DNA of 64,000 nt from Littorina saxatilis. Taxonomy: Eukaryota; Mollusca; Gastropoda; Littorinimorpha; Littorinidae. The notes beneath the pieces are model-generated. The model saw only the letters and a list, made by a program, of their open reading frames with translations, was not told the origin of the DNA and searched no databases. Below are positions 32,783-43,996 of this stretch, piece by piece. The position numbers and the translations under genes are program-made. The stretch is from positions 17,964,873 through 18,028,872 of the forward strand of contig NC_090246.1 in the NCBI RefSeq assembly GCF_037325665.1, given 5' to 3'. Position 1 is the stretch's first letter. Every line of letters starts with the position of its first letter.

Positions 32783-33196
32783 TTACAGTTCTTTTAGGTG
32801 TATCTGGATGGTGCACGAACTATTATTTTCAGTAACGGGCACGGGTGACCTTAAAGGGACATAAATCAGGTTATCGCGGACGTATGTAGCCACCCGCACT
32901 TTTCTCCCTTTGACCGCCAAGCTTACCGTAGGCGGGTAGAAGAAACCTTCGAGTTTAGGAAGTTGATTAAAATGTACGTTTAAAGATTGGATGGCTAGAA
33001 TATCACATTTTTCATGGGTTAGGAAATCGTTAAGGTAGTGAAGTTTCATGTTAATACTTCGACAATTCCACTGGAAAATGGTTAGTCCTTTATTTATTGC
33101 ACTGTTTGTGCGTCCAGTTTGTGTTCCCTCCATTGTAGTGGAGACTAACAGAAGTGAAAGAAGTATACAATATTTCATCTGGGTCAGAGAATCCAT
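32783..33196 (-). CDS. LINE ORF2 fragment, endonuclease N-terminus
   Basis: 137 residues beginning ATG at 33196. The words FQWNCRSINMKLHYLNDFL and CDILAIQSLNVHF correspond to MQWNCRSINTTISYLKDFL and CDILALQSTNVHY in the longer copy at 45104. This is the start of an APE-type endonuclease domain (the WNCRSI motif holds the catalytic Asn). The preceding ORF1 stop overlaps this ATG as TAATG, as in the other copy. Confidence 0.8.
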   Translation of the reverse strand: MDSLTQMKYCILLSLLLVSTTMEGTQTGRTNSAINKGLTIFQWNCRSINMKLHYLNDFLTHEKCDILAIQSLNVHFNQLPKLEGFFYPPTVSLAVKGRKVRVATYVRDNLIYVPLRSPVPVTENNSSCTIQIHLKEL

Positions 33197-34650
33197 TATA
33201 AGGTCATTTGGAGATTGATTATTTCTTTGATAGTCAGGTCTCTGGCCCCAGCGAGGGAACCCAGAGCGAGGAGGTGGCCGTCAGGTGTGACTGGTGTAGT
33301 GTTTGTTTTTGTGAGTGTTTTGTACTGATATGGAAGTGAGTGATTTTATCATTGCATCTGGGCTTTGTTTCTGTTTTGCCTGTATCATGAAGATGAGTGT
33401 TTGTTCTAGGAATTCCTGCAGATCTGACTGTTCTTTGGGAAGGTTGTTCTTGGTGGTGTATATTTTGTTCTAACGGTGTTTGTGCGAGTTCTTCTTCTGC
33501 TTGTCTTCTTTCTATTGTCTCAATTTGTCTAAGATCCCCTCCTCTACTTCCTTCATAACTTTGTTAAAAATGGTCTGAGCCATATGTTCCTGTGTGTCAA
33601 TTTGTTGTACTACCTCTTCCACATCAAACATGGGCTGGCTGATCGTATGTGTGGAATCTTTTGTTTTGTTCTGTGCCATTTTATTCATATTTTGTTTTGT
33701 TGGTTTGGCTTTCTGAGGACTTTTTGTTGGAGACGGTTTTTTTGTGGGGATGGTGGATCTATAGTGATCTCCATCTGAGGGGCGGCTGCCTTCGTCATGC
33801 CTATTTTGGCAGCACTCGCGTACCCCGAGCGTGGGGTAGATGACGTAGTGGTCGGGGCGCGCCAGTACATGTCTATTCTCTCCGCGGGTTGCCTTGTATG
33901 CGTGGTGTTTTTGTTTTCGCTGCGCGCGGTGTCCGCGCGGGCTCGCTGCATGGCTATTGCATATGTATGGGATAAAAGGGGGTCGGCCCGCTATTGCGCC
34001 GACACATCAACACTATTATTTTGTTTACCTGTCGCTCGCTCTGTCTTTTGGTTCCTTGGTTGATCGATCGGTTTCTTGGTGGAAAACATATTTCTGTCAC
34101 CAATACCAGTATTATTGCATCACTTCCATAAAGGTAGAGTAGCCTTCTTCCTTTCTGTTAAGCCAATAGGTCTTATTCATTATTGAGCTCTTATTCATTA
34201 TTGCATTACTTTCACAACAATCTTCTTCCTTGATATTGCGATAGTTGTTATCTCCCATTTATGTACACACGCCGAAAAGACAATTTAACAGGACACATCA
34301 ACACTATTATTTTGTTTACCTGTACCAACAGGTGTACAACTTCCTGTTTCTTTGATATTGTCAATGTTTCGGCCCGTGTTGATCCTGATTTCTTGTTTAA
34401 TTTTAGCCTGGGATAGCCTAAGCTCGTCCGCTGCCGATCGCTGCCCATTGGTTGAGACATCTGACGTCACGGAGACGTCAGACGCGGACCTACCGACACT
34501 CCAGTTTTTTTCACCGAACTTGGTAAAGTCGGTTGGTAGCTCAGCCATAAAACTGATATTCACGTGGGCCGAATCGCCCTCTGCACTGCTCATGTTTGCA
34601 CGCTCACTCTCATGCGGACATGTATGTAAACAACTCACAGACAGAGACAC
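32783..34650 (-). mobile_element. Fragment of the RNase-H-bearing LINE (5' half only)
   Basis: A second, diverged copy of the LINE at 42.2-49.3 kb in opposite orientation. It keeps the ORF1 start (MAELPTDFTKFGEKNW, compare MAELPLDSTRLCEKDW), the ORF1 region YWRAPTTTSSTPRSGYASAA (compare YWRAPVTRASTPREGYAFAA), the ORF1 C-terminus with ARDLTIKEI, and the first 137 residues of the endonuclease. The CCHC region and everything past the early endonuclease are missing. Loss of the 3' half is unusual for a LINE and points to later deletion. R1 copy B starts about 12 bp beyond its 5' end. Confidence 0.8.
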
Positions 34651-34661
34651 AGAATAGTAAA

Positions 34662-35117
34662 CAAGTCGCGTAAGGCGAAATTACTACATTTAGTCAAGCT
34701 GTGGAACTCACAGAATGAAATTGAACGTAGTCCGCCGCGCAAAAGGCAGTGAAAGTGACGAGCCTGTTTGGCGCGGTAGCGGTTGCGCTGTGCTTCATAG
34801 CACGCTTTACTGTACCTCTCTTCGTTTTAACTTTCTGAGCGTGTTTTTAATCCAAACATATCATATCTATATGTTTTTGGAATCAGGAACCCACAAGGAA
34901 TAAGATAGAAGTGTTTCTAAATTGATTTCGAAAATTTAATTTTGATCATAATTTTTAATTTTTTAAATTTTCAGAGCTTGTTTTTAATCCAAATATAACA
35001 TATTTATATGTTTTTGGAATCAGAAAATGATGGAGAATAAAATGAACGTAAATTTGGATCGTTTTATAAAAAAAATTTTTTTTACAATTTTCAGATTTTT
35101 AATGACGCTTTTCTTTA
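34662..35117 (+). repeat. Repeat family R1, copy B (3'-truncated)
   Basis: Starts caagtcgcgtaaggcgaaat and includes both internal words (ggaatcaggaac and ggaatcagaaaatgatgg). It stops after gatttttaatgac, where the inverted copy C begins within about 15 bp. Confidence 0.85.
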
Positions 35118-35130
35118 TCTCTATTCCTTT

Positions 35131-35207
35131 TACATTTAGTCAAGTTATGACTAAATGTTTTAACGTAGAGGGGGGAATCGAGACGAGGGTCGTGGTGTAT
35201 GTGTGTC

Positions 35208-35245
<38 letters not shown>

Positions 35246-36001
35246 GATTCAGACTAAACTACTGGACCGATCTTTATGAAATTTGACATGAGAGTTCCTG
35301 GGTATGAAATCCCCGAACGTTTTTTTCATTTTGTTGATAAATGTCTTTGATGACGTCATATCCGGCTTTTCGTGAAAGTTGAGGCGGCACTGTCACGCCC
35401 TCATTTTTCAACCAAATTGATTGAAATTTTGGTCAAGCAATCTTCGACGAAGCCCGGACTTCGGTATTGCATTTCAGCTTGGTGGCTTAAAAATTAATTA
35501 ATGACTTTGGTCATTAAAAATCTGAAAATTGTAAAAAAAAAATGAAAATTTATAAAACGATCCAAATTTACGTTCATCTTATTCTCCATCATTTTCTGAT
35601 CCCAAAAACATATAAATATGTTATATTTGGATTAAAAACAAGCTCTGAAAATTAAATATATAAAAATTATGATCAAAATTAAATTTTCGAAATCAATTTA
35701 AAAACACTTTCATCTTATTCCTTGTCGGTTCCTGATTCCAAAAACATATAGATATGATATGTTTGGATTAAAAACACGCTCAAAAAGTTAAAACAAAGAG
35801 AGGTACAGAAAAGCGTGCTATCCTTCTTAGCGCAACTACTACCCCGCTCTTCTTGTCAATTTCACTGCCTTTGCCATGAGCGGTGGACTGACGATGCTAC
35901 GAGTATACGGTCTTGCTGAAAAATGGCATTGCGTTCAGTTTCATTCTGTGAGTTCGACAGCTACTTGACTAAATGTTGTATTTTCGCCTTACGCGACTTG
36001 T
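35131..36001 (-). repeat. Repeat family R1, copy C (full length, inverted)
   Basis: A complete copy read on the minus strand: it ends at 36001 with aagtcgcgtaaggcgaaaat and begins at 35131 with tacatttagtcaagttatga then ctaaatg. It is flanked by forward copies on both sides. It contains the word TGACGTCA at 35351-35358 and a GT run at 35213-35240. Confidence 0.9.
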
Positions 36002-36569
36002 TAACTTTCTGAGCGTGTTTTTAATCCAAATATATCACATCTATATGTTTTTGGAATCAGGAACCCACAAGGAATAAGACGAAATTGTTTTTAAATCGAT
36101 TCCGGAAATTTTATTTTAATAATAATTTTTATATTTTTAATTTTCAGAGCTTGTTTTTAATCCGAATATAACATATTTATATGTTTTTGGAATCAGAAAA
36201 TGATGAAGAATAAGATAAACGTAAATTTGGATCGTTTTAAAAACACTTTTTTTTTTTTAATTTTCAGATTTTTAATGACCAGAGTCATTAATTAAGTTTT
36301 AAGCCACCAAGCTGAAATGCAATACTGAAGTCCGGCCTTCGTCGAAGATTGCTTGGCCAAAATTTCAATCAATTTGATTGAAAAATGAGGGTGTGACAGT
36401 CACCGCCTCAACTTTTACAAAAAGCCGGATATGACGTCATCAAAGATATTTATCGAAAGAAAGGACAAATGTCCGGGGATATCATTCCCAGGAACTCTCA
36501 CGTCCAATTTCATAAAGATCGGTCCAGTAGTTTGGTCTGAATCGCTCTACACACACAGACAGACAGACA

Positions 36570-36644
<75 letters not shown>

Positions 36645-36708
36645 CACGACCCTCGTCTCGATTCCCCCCTCTACGTTAAAACATTTAGTCAAAACTTGAC
36701 TAAATGTA
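36002..36708 (+). repeat. Repeat family R1, copy D (5'-truncated)
   Basis: Begins inside the unit at aactttctgagcgtgttttt and runs to the 3' terminus aacttgactaaatgtaac. TGACGTCA lies at 36432-36439, and a CA run with a CAGA start at 36546-36640. Confidence 0.9.
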
Positions 36709-37588
36709 ACAAGTCGCGTAAGGCGAAAATACAATATTTAGTCAAGTAGCTGTCGAACTCACAGAATGAAACTGAACGCAATGCAACGCAGCAAGACCGT
36801 ATACTCGTGGTCCACCGCTCACGGCATAGGCAGTGAAATTGACAAGAAGAGCGCGCGAGCGGGGTAGTGGTTACGCTATGCTGCATAGCACGCTTTTCTG
36901 TACCTCTCTTCGTTTTAACTTTCTGAGCGTGTTTTTAATCCAAACATATCATATCTATATATTTTTGGAATCAGGAACCGACAAGGAATAAGATGAAAGT
37001 GTTTTTAAATTGATTTCGAAAAAAAATTTTGATAATAATTTTTATATATTTAATTTTCAGAGCTTGTTTTTAATCCGAATATAACATATTTATATGTTTT
37101 TGGAATCAGCAAATAATGGAGAATAAGATAAACGTAAATTTGGATCGTTTTATAAATTTTTATTTTTTTTTACAATTTTCAGATTTTTAATGACCAAAGT
37201 CATTAATTAATTTTTAAGCCACCAAGCTGAAATGCAATACCGAACCCCGGGCTTCGTCGAAGATTACTTGACTAAAATTTCAACCAATTTGGTTGAAAAA
37301 TGAGGGCGTGACAGTGCCGCCTCAACTTTCACGAAAAGCCGGATATGACGTCATCAAAGACATTTATCAAAAAAATGAAAAAAACGTATGGGGATATCAA
37401 TCCCAGGAACTCTCATGTCAAATTTCATAAAGATCGGTCCAGTAGTTTGGTCTGAATCGCTCTACACGCACGCACACACACACATACACACACACATACA
37501 CACACACACACACACACATACACCACGACCCTCGTTTCGATTCCCCCTCTACGTTAAAACATTTAGTCAAAACTTGACTAAATGTAAC
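36709..37588 (+). repeat. Repeat family R1, copy E (full length)
   Basis: 880 bp from aagtcgcgtaaggcgaaaat to aacttgactaaatgtaac, immediately after copy D and immediately before copy F, giving a head-to-tail array. TGACGTCA lies at 37346-37353. Confidence 0.92.
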
Positions 37589-38446
37589 AAGTCGCGTAAG
37601 GCGAAAATACAATATTTAGTCAAGTAGCTGTCGAACTCACAGAATGAAACTGAACGCAATGCCATTTTACTCGTAGCATCGTCAGGCCACCGCTCATGGC
37701 AAAGGCAGTGAAATTGACAAGAAGAGCGGGGTAGTAGTTGCGCTAAGAAGAATAGCACGCTTTTCTGTACCTCTCTTTGTTTTAACTTTCTGAGCGTGTT
37801 TTTAATCCAAACATATCATATCTATATGTTTTTGGAATCAGGAACCGACAAGAAATAAGATGAAAGTGTTTTTAAATTGATTTGGACAATTTAATTTTGA
37901 TAATAATTTTTATATATTTAATTTTCAGAGCTTGTTTTTAATCCGAATATAACATATTTATATGTTTTTGGAATCAGCAAATGATGGAGAATAAGATAAA
38001 CGTAAATTTGGATCGTTTTATAAATTTTTATTTTTTTTTACAATTTTCAGATTTTTAATGACCAAAGTCATTAATTAATTTTTAAGCCACCAAGCTGAAA
38101 TGCAATACCGAACCCCGGGCTTCGTCGAAGATTACTTGACCAAAATTTGAACCAATTTGGTTGAAAAATGAGGGCGTGACAGTGCCGCCTCAACTTTCAC
38201 GAAAAGCCGGATATGACGTCATCAAAGACATTTATCAAAAAAATGAAAAAAACGTTCGGGGATTTCATACCCAGGAACTCTCATGTCAAATTTCATAAAG
38301 ATCGGTCCAGTAGTTTAGTCTGAATCGCTCTACACACACACACACACACACGCACGCACACACGCACGCACGCACATACACCACGACCCTCGTTTCGATT
38401 CCCCCTCGATGTTAAAATATTTAGTCAAAACTTGACTAAATATAAA
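37589..38446 (+). repeat. Repeat family R1, copy F (full length)
   Basis: 858 bp, the third unit of the head-to-tail array and very similar to copy E. TGACGTCA lies at 38214-38221. Its terminal palindrome reads atatttagtcaaaacttgac then taaatat, with one change on each side. Confidence 0.92.
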
Positions 38447-39455
38447 AAGACGGGCAAGCCAGCCCTACGTACACTAAGAAACAGGCGATAGCAATGGGCA
38501 TGAGTATGAAAGCGAAAGAGAAATGACTACAGATGTTTTACTTATATAGCAATGGTGGATGATGGACCGTTAAGGTCGGTGATCTGTGTAAGGTGACTTG
38601 ACGGTGGAATGGTAGATGGTGATGAGTGGGTGAAGGACCTAAGGGGGGAGGGGGGGTATACTAATAATTCTGATCAGCTGATTTAATTTCCTATTTTTAT
38701 TTCAATCCCAATCCTATCCCTAACTCTATCCTACCTTATACCGGTAATTAAATGAGAGCTTGTGATGGTATACACTTGCCGTCTAGTACGGACTGAAATT
38801 TGGAAGAGGATAGATTTTGTGCCAAAGTTCCTATTGTAACCTAAGTCAGCTCTCTTGGGGGGGGGGGGGGGGGGGGGGTACGTACAGCACCAGGAACCAC
38901 AACGCAGCCAAGTCACACATAGGCACAAACAAAGCGTTAATGTCATTGGAAGCAAGCACAGTTTCAAGTCACACAATCGCCGCACCCATACAACACACGT
39001 TCAGATCCTCGCACCCGGCTCTCCAGAGCCTGGATAAGGGGGGGGGGGGGGGGGTGACACAGTTTGTGAGCTGATAGCACAGATTTAGGTAGCTTGACCA
39101 GTGGTCAAAAGTGAGATGACGAACGCCGCTGACAACTTTTTAATTTATAATATGCCTGGTCACGGGGTCACATGCGCAGGAAACATGCGCAACCTGTGTG
39201 TCGTCTGCTGCAATCTCGGTTTCTGATAACTTCACTACTTCCGTTCGGTCTAGAGAAACGAAGAGAGTTTTACCTTGTAATAGTAGTAGTCTTGAGAGCG
39301 CACAGGCCCCGCCCACTTTGATCCCGACCCGATCGTGACGAGTGCCTGTGGACTGTACAGTAATCCGAATGGCCAAGTCGAGGGCTAAATTTAGCAACAT
39401 TACCACTTCCGTTTGCTCATTCGCACGTGGAAATGGCCGATTTCGAAGAAAAAAC
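38447..39455. other. Unassigned stretch with G-runs
   Basis: Two long G tracts (about 38859-38878 and 39039-39053) flank sequence with no supported gene. Confidence 0.45.
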
Positions 39456-39552
39456 TAGTCTCGGCCCGCTCAAAATAACAATGACCGAGACTTTCAGTAA
39501 TTCCTTCGCGTGACGTCTAACCCTCTTACGCCATAATGTGACGTCTTCAAGA
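39456..39552. repeat. Dispersed repeat, copy 2 (tagtctcggcccgctc family)
   Basis: Second copy of the repeat at 21585, nearly identical over about 90 bp, ending at cataatgtgacgtcttc. Confidence 0.8.
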
Positions 39553-41071
39553 CATAACCCTGACTTGTCTCCTGGATTACTGCGTCATGATAAATACATT
39601 TCGAAGAACAATCACAAGGTTTGGCTCACAATCCAAAAAAGTGTGAGCATTCTGCCATTGACTGTGCGGACTACACCAGTTAACAGTTCCGCGGCCATTT
39701 TAGATCTCGCACATGCGCACTTCTTTTATCGCGAGCAGATTCGACTTATTTCCTTTTCCGGGTGATGCGCATATCGTTTTTCGGCATGTTTATGTCTTTT
39801 TCCTTTTCCGGTTGATTTTACCGCATGCGCAGATCGTGTTATTCGCCCACGTTTCTCCGCAAGGGACACTACTCCGGCGCACTACTCCACCCGTTGAAAG
39901 GTGGAAACATTTTCTTCAGTACAAGTCTTTATGAATAAACAATTAACAAGAAGGACGTTGTAAATTCATTCAATGCAGATAAAATAAGAAATATGTTTGA
40001 CGAACTTGTTCTGTTCTTATTCACATGACAAAATATGTGAAGATCGAGAGATGTTATTAAAAAACAGTGTTCCAGTCAACTCGCAAGCAGATAACCGCTG
40101 TGTATTTCACCACAACCCAACGCAAAGGAAACCTGACACACTACTATTTGGCATACCTTTTTGCATTCATTGAACTTTCCCCAATAAATTCGGCTCACAT
40201 CAGTCGTACTAAAAGTTTGTCAAAACACGACACACGGGCGATAACAAATGCCCACCTGAACTTGTGGTTCGCAACCACACACTAACGACCGTCGAGGCAC
40301 GTAATGAATTTTGCAATCTTCCGACCACCATTTTTTAAGTAGGTTACTCCCATTACTGCAACCAATAACACGGCATGTTGACGCCATCGCTAATTTGGAT
40401 GTAACGTGAGGTTTTTGTTATAATGTAGAGGAAAACACACCGTCCCGTTCAATTGCTCCGTCGCGATATAATCTTGAATGGTTGAAAACGACGTTAAACA
40501 CCAAAGAAAGAAAGAAAGAAAGTTCAATGGCTTCCATCACGTTGAGCAGACGATGCAGGGGTTGCTCGTCGAAATTTCTCGTCCAACCAGAATCGCTTTG
40601 GGTATCACGTGAGTTTTCCTTCTTTGTACCATGTAAGTGCCGAAACTGTTAACTGGTGTATTACATTTATTTGGAAAATTACTTCCCTGCCACTGAGACT
40701 GTAGTTTGACCTGACCCAATTTTCATGATAGACACTGTGAAGAGATTTTATTTATCATGACATGGGTGGTCTCACGTATGAAGGATCATTCCTGTTCTTT
40801 TTCTTTACGATTGAACGTACACACACAATGCACTCTTTTGTATTATTATAGACTCGGTCAGTCGCCTATTGTGTAGTTTTAGTCAATGCTCAAAGAAGGG
40901 AATTTCAGTATTGAATCGATACATAGTCCACAACCAGTCTTAATGTGTGACAAGCCCTTTAATTGCTGCGACGCACTGGATGGCGTGTGCGTCGATCCAG
41001 GATACGACCGAGTTCTGTCGCACTGTCCCAGGATGCTTAGCTGTGGCATGACTAAAAGCATGCATAGGACC
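39553..41071. other. Mostly unassigned non-coding DNA
   Basis: No supported exon. A SINE 3' fragment lies at 40438-40522; the remainder is unique-looking. Confidence 0.4.
40438..40522 (+). mobile_element. SINE 3' fragment (same family as 14071)
   Basis: cgtcgcgatataatcttgaa then ggttgaaaacgacgttaaac then accaaagaaagaaag matches the last 80 bp of the SINE at 14082-14452, with a gaaa-type tail. Confidence 0.8.
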
Positions 41072-41594
41072 CGGTGTAACACGAGAAAATTACTCCCATG
41101 AGATTTTTTACTCCGGAGTAAATATTTCGTGCGAAAGTATTACTCCCTTTACGAAAAATACTACTCCCCCATAACACGAGAAAATTACTTCCAGCGACAG
41201 GTGTGTTCCGAGTGAACATTTTGGTCGAAAATGTTACTCCCCTGACGAATAAATAACGAATAAATTTTTCCACCCTCACACGAGCAATTTACTGCCCACG
41301 CAGGTGTACGCAACTTTTACTCCCCTCTCCCCCGTTTGTCTTGGTGGTGGAAGGGGTGGAGGGAGGGTAGCGCGACATTTGTTTGCGCGAGATCACATAT
41401 TGGCATTATCCCTTCGCCCGCATCCAATTTTCGCCTACAAAATTTGGGGAGTCAACATTTCGTGGAGGGAGTAATTTTTTCTTACCTTGGGGAGTTCTTT
41501 TCTCGTGCGAAAGGTGTACTCGGAGTAAGAATTTCGTACGAAATATTTTCTCCGGAGTAAATTTTCCGTGGAGTAAAAATGTCGTGTTACACCG
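41072..41594. mobile_element. Palindromic DNA element with CGGTGTAACACGA ends
   Basis: A 523-bp element whose ends are cggtgtaacacga and its reverse complement (tcgtgttacaccg with one internal change). Both halves contain repeated words ttactcc, ctccggagtaaa, tttcgt and cgaaa in inverted orientation, so the whole element folds back. There is no coding capacity. No clear target duplication is visible. Confidence 0.75.
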
Positions 41595-41883
41595 GCAACA
41601 GCCAAACAAGCCTATCCCCGAACAGCTTTTGTGGTGTTGTTATTGAGCGAAATAGTTCCGTGTATGAGCAACCCAGCGCAAGGAGCTTCCACGGGCAGAA
41701 TGTACATACCTGCGCAGTTTCAGCGGCACAGACGACGCACGGCCTATTATTTATGCCGCGATAGGGATTATGACGAGTACTTGGCCTGCCATGCGTTGCT
41801 CAGAATCACAATAGCCCGCTGAGAGAAAAGTCGCTCTGGATTGGTTTATGCAACGGGCTCACAACGAGGCAAATCGCTTCACG

Positions 41884-42024
41884 ATGGCGACGAAGAAAGC
41901 ACGATTGCTGCGAGATATGAAAAAAGTTGTACTTCTTAAACTAGTAGACGATTCGGTCAGTGAAATCGTCAGAGAGAATGTAGTTATGATGAGAAATTTA
42001 GCTGAAGTAGTCCCTGAACATTGA
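41884..42024 (+). CDS. Small open frame, 46 residues, unassigned
   Basis: ATG at 41884 in good context (cacgATGg) to TGA at 42022-42024. The product is charged (MATKKARLLRDMKKVVLLKL and onward to NLAEVVPEH) and could form a helix. It is not recognised and may be the start of a lost transposase or a chance frame. Confidence 0.2.
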   Translation: MATKKARLLRDMKKVVLLKLVDDSVSEIVRENVVMMRNLAEVVPEH

Positions 42025-42996
42025 AAAGCGGTGGATCCCTCGGGTCACGTCGAAAACCACGCCGAGAAGATCGAAACACGCTACACGGCATCGCAGTGTA
42101 AACACCGCCGCCATCTTGGATAACGCGGCGGGCGGTGGGCGAGCATATACCAAAGCCGCTCGCCAAGTGCTTCGCGAGCGCTTTCCTGCACTGCCGTAAG
42201 AAACGGCTTTTTGTTATTCGCACTGCGAGCGACCCGTGGCGAACTCAGTTGCTATCAGACGAGCTTGAGAGAGGTCGCATTTGTCAACTTGCTCTCACAT
42301 CGAATCACATCGCTCACATCTCTACTTGTCTTGTGCCTTGTGTCTGTGCGGTGTTGTGCTGGGTGAGCGGTCTGCCTTACATTGCTTGCTTCTCTACTGC
42401 GTTTATTCTGCTTTGGTTGCTTCGCTTTGTTTTGCTCTCACGCCACCAACGCTCAACGCTCCGTGCTTACACCTGACTTTTAACTACCTGATTTTACTAC
42501 TTGGCCTGCTACAGGTGCTGTACGGTTTGTGCTTTTCACTTTGCCCTTTGGCCGCTGTTTGCTTATGTTTATGCTTGGGCTTTTTGTCTGTTTTGTTCCG
42601 CTCAACGCTCCGGTGACTTTCTTTCGACCTTAACCGGGGGGTTGGTTTAACTCTGGGCACTTTTATTTCCGCGCCTCGCTGCTGAGGCCCTTTTTTTCCT
42701 TTTATTTCTGTGCCCAGTGGTAAGCATAGCCCTCGATGCTGATTTTTAGACCACCTGTGCTTGTTGGCCTCTTCCCTATTTTTCGTTGTTGTTGTTAACC
42801 TTTATTTCTTTAAGTCGTGAGCTGTCCCGACTCTGCTTTTACCTTACCTTTTGGTCCTGAGTTGCTGGACCGTTTTTTTTATTTTATTTTTTTTTTTAAA
42901 TAGCCCTGGTGCTGTGCTGGCCGTGTTGGGATGAGAGTGCAATAATAACATGTAAACAACACAGAGCTGGACTCTACAGTTTTTAACTGCTCTATC

Positions 42997-43992
42997 ATGG
43001 CGGAACTGCCATTAGACTCAACTCGGTTGTGCGAAAAAGATTGGTGGAGCCTCGGGTACCCATCGGAGATGTCTGGAACATCGGTTGAGTCGAGCGTGAT
43101 CGCCCCCACGACAAACAATAACAGCCCAAATCAAAACAACAACAAACGCTCCGCGAAGGTCGGTCCGGGGCGTCACCGTGACGTCAGCCGCATGGCCCAG
43201 GCCGGCGAGCCAGGCGGGCCAGGCGAGACAGCATCGCCGCTAAAGCGCCCGCGCGCGGTCAGCGATAGTGACGAGGAAGAGGAGGGTAGGAACGACCCTA
43301 CCTCACAGTCGATACCGGAGTGGGACGTGTCCCCTACGGCAGAGGGACTAAAATTAGCCAGGCAGGAAGAAAAAGCGTACCAACTGGCAAAAAGCAAAAA
43401 ACTGCGGAAACGCAGGAAAACAAATAAAACTACCCACTCAGGGAACAAAACTCAGTCTAACCGTGTCCCTGTTAACACAGACACCAACAGCCAGGCAATT
43501 CAGGAAATACCCCCAAAACCAACTCAAAATCAAGAGTCATCAGTTAAAAAGCAGTCAGAAACCCAAAACCAAAACAAAAAGTCAGCCAGGATAAGACTGT
43601 TCCATGAAAAAATCACCCCCACCCCTGACTTCCTGGAGTTCCCTGTCATCATAGAGGACTTGAGGGAGGGCCCGGCCACCCTTCATGGACTCGGCCTCCA
43701 TCTGTTTAAAACTCTCAGTGTTGCGGTGGGAACCATCCTGTCAGTGCGTAAGCTCCCTGGTGGTTGCGTACTGGTAGGGTGTGTTTCCCCCGCCCAGCAA
43801 CAAAAACTGATCGCACGGTCCAAGATCGGCGGAATAACCATAAACTGTTTTGCCCCCGAGGCCACTACCGAGGGGGTAATCAAAAGAGTCCCCCTCTCCC
43901 ACTCGGACGGGGAACTCATGGAGATGAACATCTCTGTCCGAGTCAGGTCAGACACAGGTGGCATCATAGAAAAAGGAAAAAAACACAGTTAA
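42997..43992 (+). CDS. LINE ORF1, N-terminal part
   Basis: 331 residues from MAELPLDSTRLCEKDW. A basic, Asn/Gln-rich and Lys-rich low-complexity first 200 residues lead into a region with LHGLGLHLFKTLSVAVGTIL and GGCVLVGCVSPAQQQKLI, reminiscent of the RRM-like or gag-like fold that precedes zinc knuckles in I/jockey-group ORF1. The frame ends early at an A-rich homopolymer (near 43965-43990); the protein continues in another frame at about 43997. Confidence 0.78.
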   Translation: MAELPLDSTRLCEKDWWSLGYPSEMSGTSVESSVIAPTTNNNSPNQNNNKRSAKVGPGRHRDVSRMAQAGEPGGPGETASPLKRPRAVSDSDEEEEGRNDPTSQSIPEWDVSPTAEGLKLARQEEKAYQLAKSKKLRKRRKTNKTTHSGNKTQSNRVPVNTDTNSQAIQEIPPKPTQNQESSVKKQSETQNQNKKSARIRLFHEKITPTPDFLEFPVIIEDLREGPATLHGLGLHLFKTLSVAVGTILSVRKLPGGCVLVGCVSPAQQQKLIARSKIGGITINCFAPEATTEGVIKRVPLSHSDGELMEMNISVRVRSDTGGIIEKGKKHS

Positions 43993-43996
43993 AAAC

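Noticed and set aside
33649-34142. Plus-strand frames of 64-88 residues
   Set aside because: Antisense shadows of the minus-strand LINE ORF1 fragment.
36431-37627. Plus-strand frames with NFIKIGPVVWSESLYTH
   Set aside because: The phrase recurs in each R1 copy because the repeat is conserved at the DNA level; the frames run into CA microsatellites and have no shared start.
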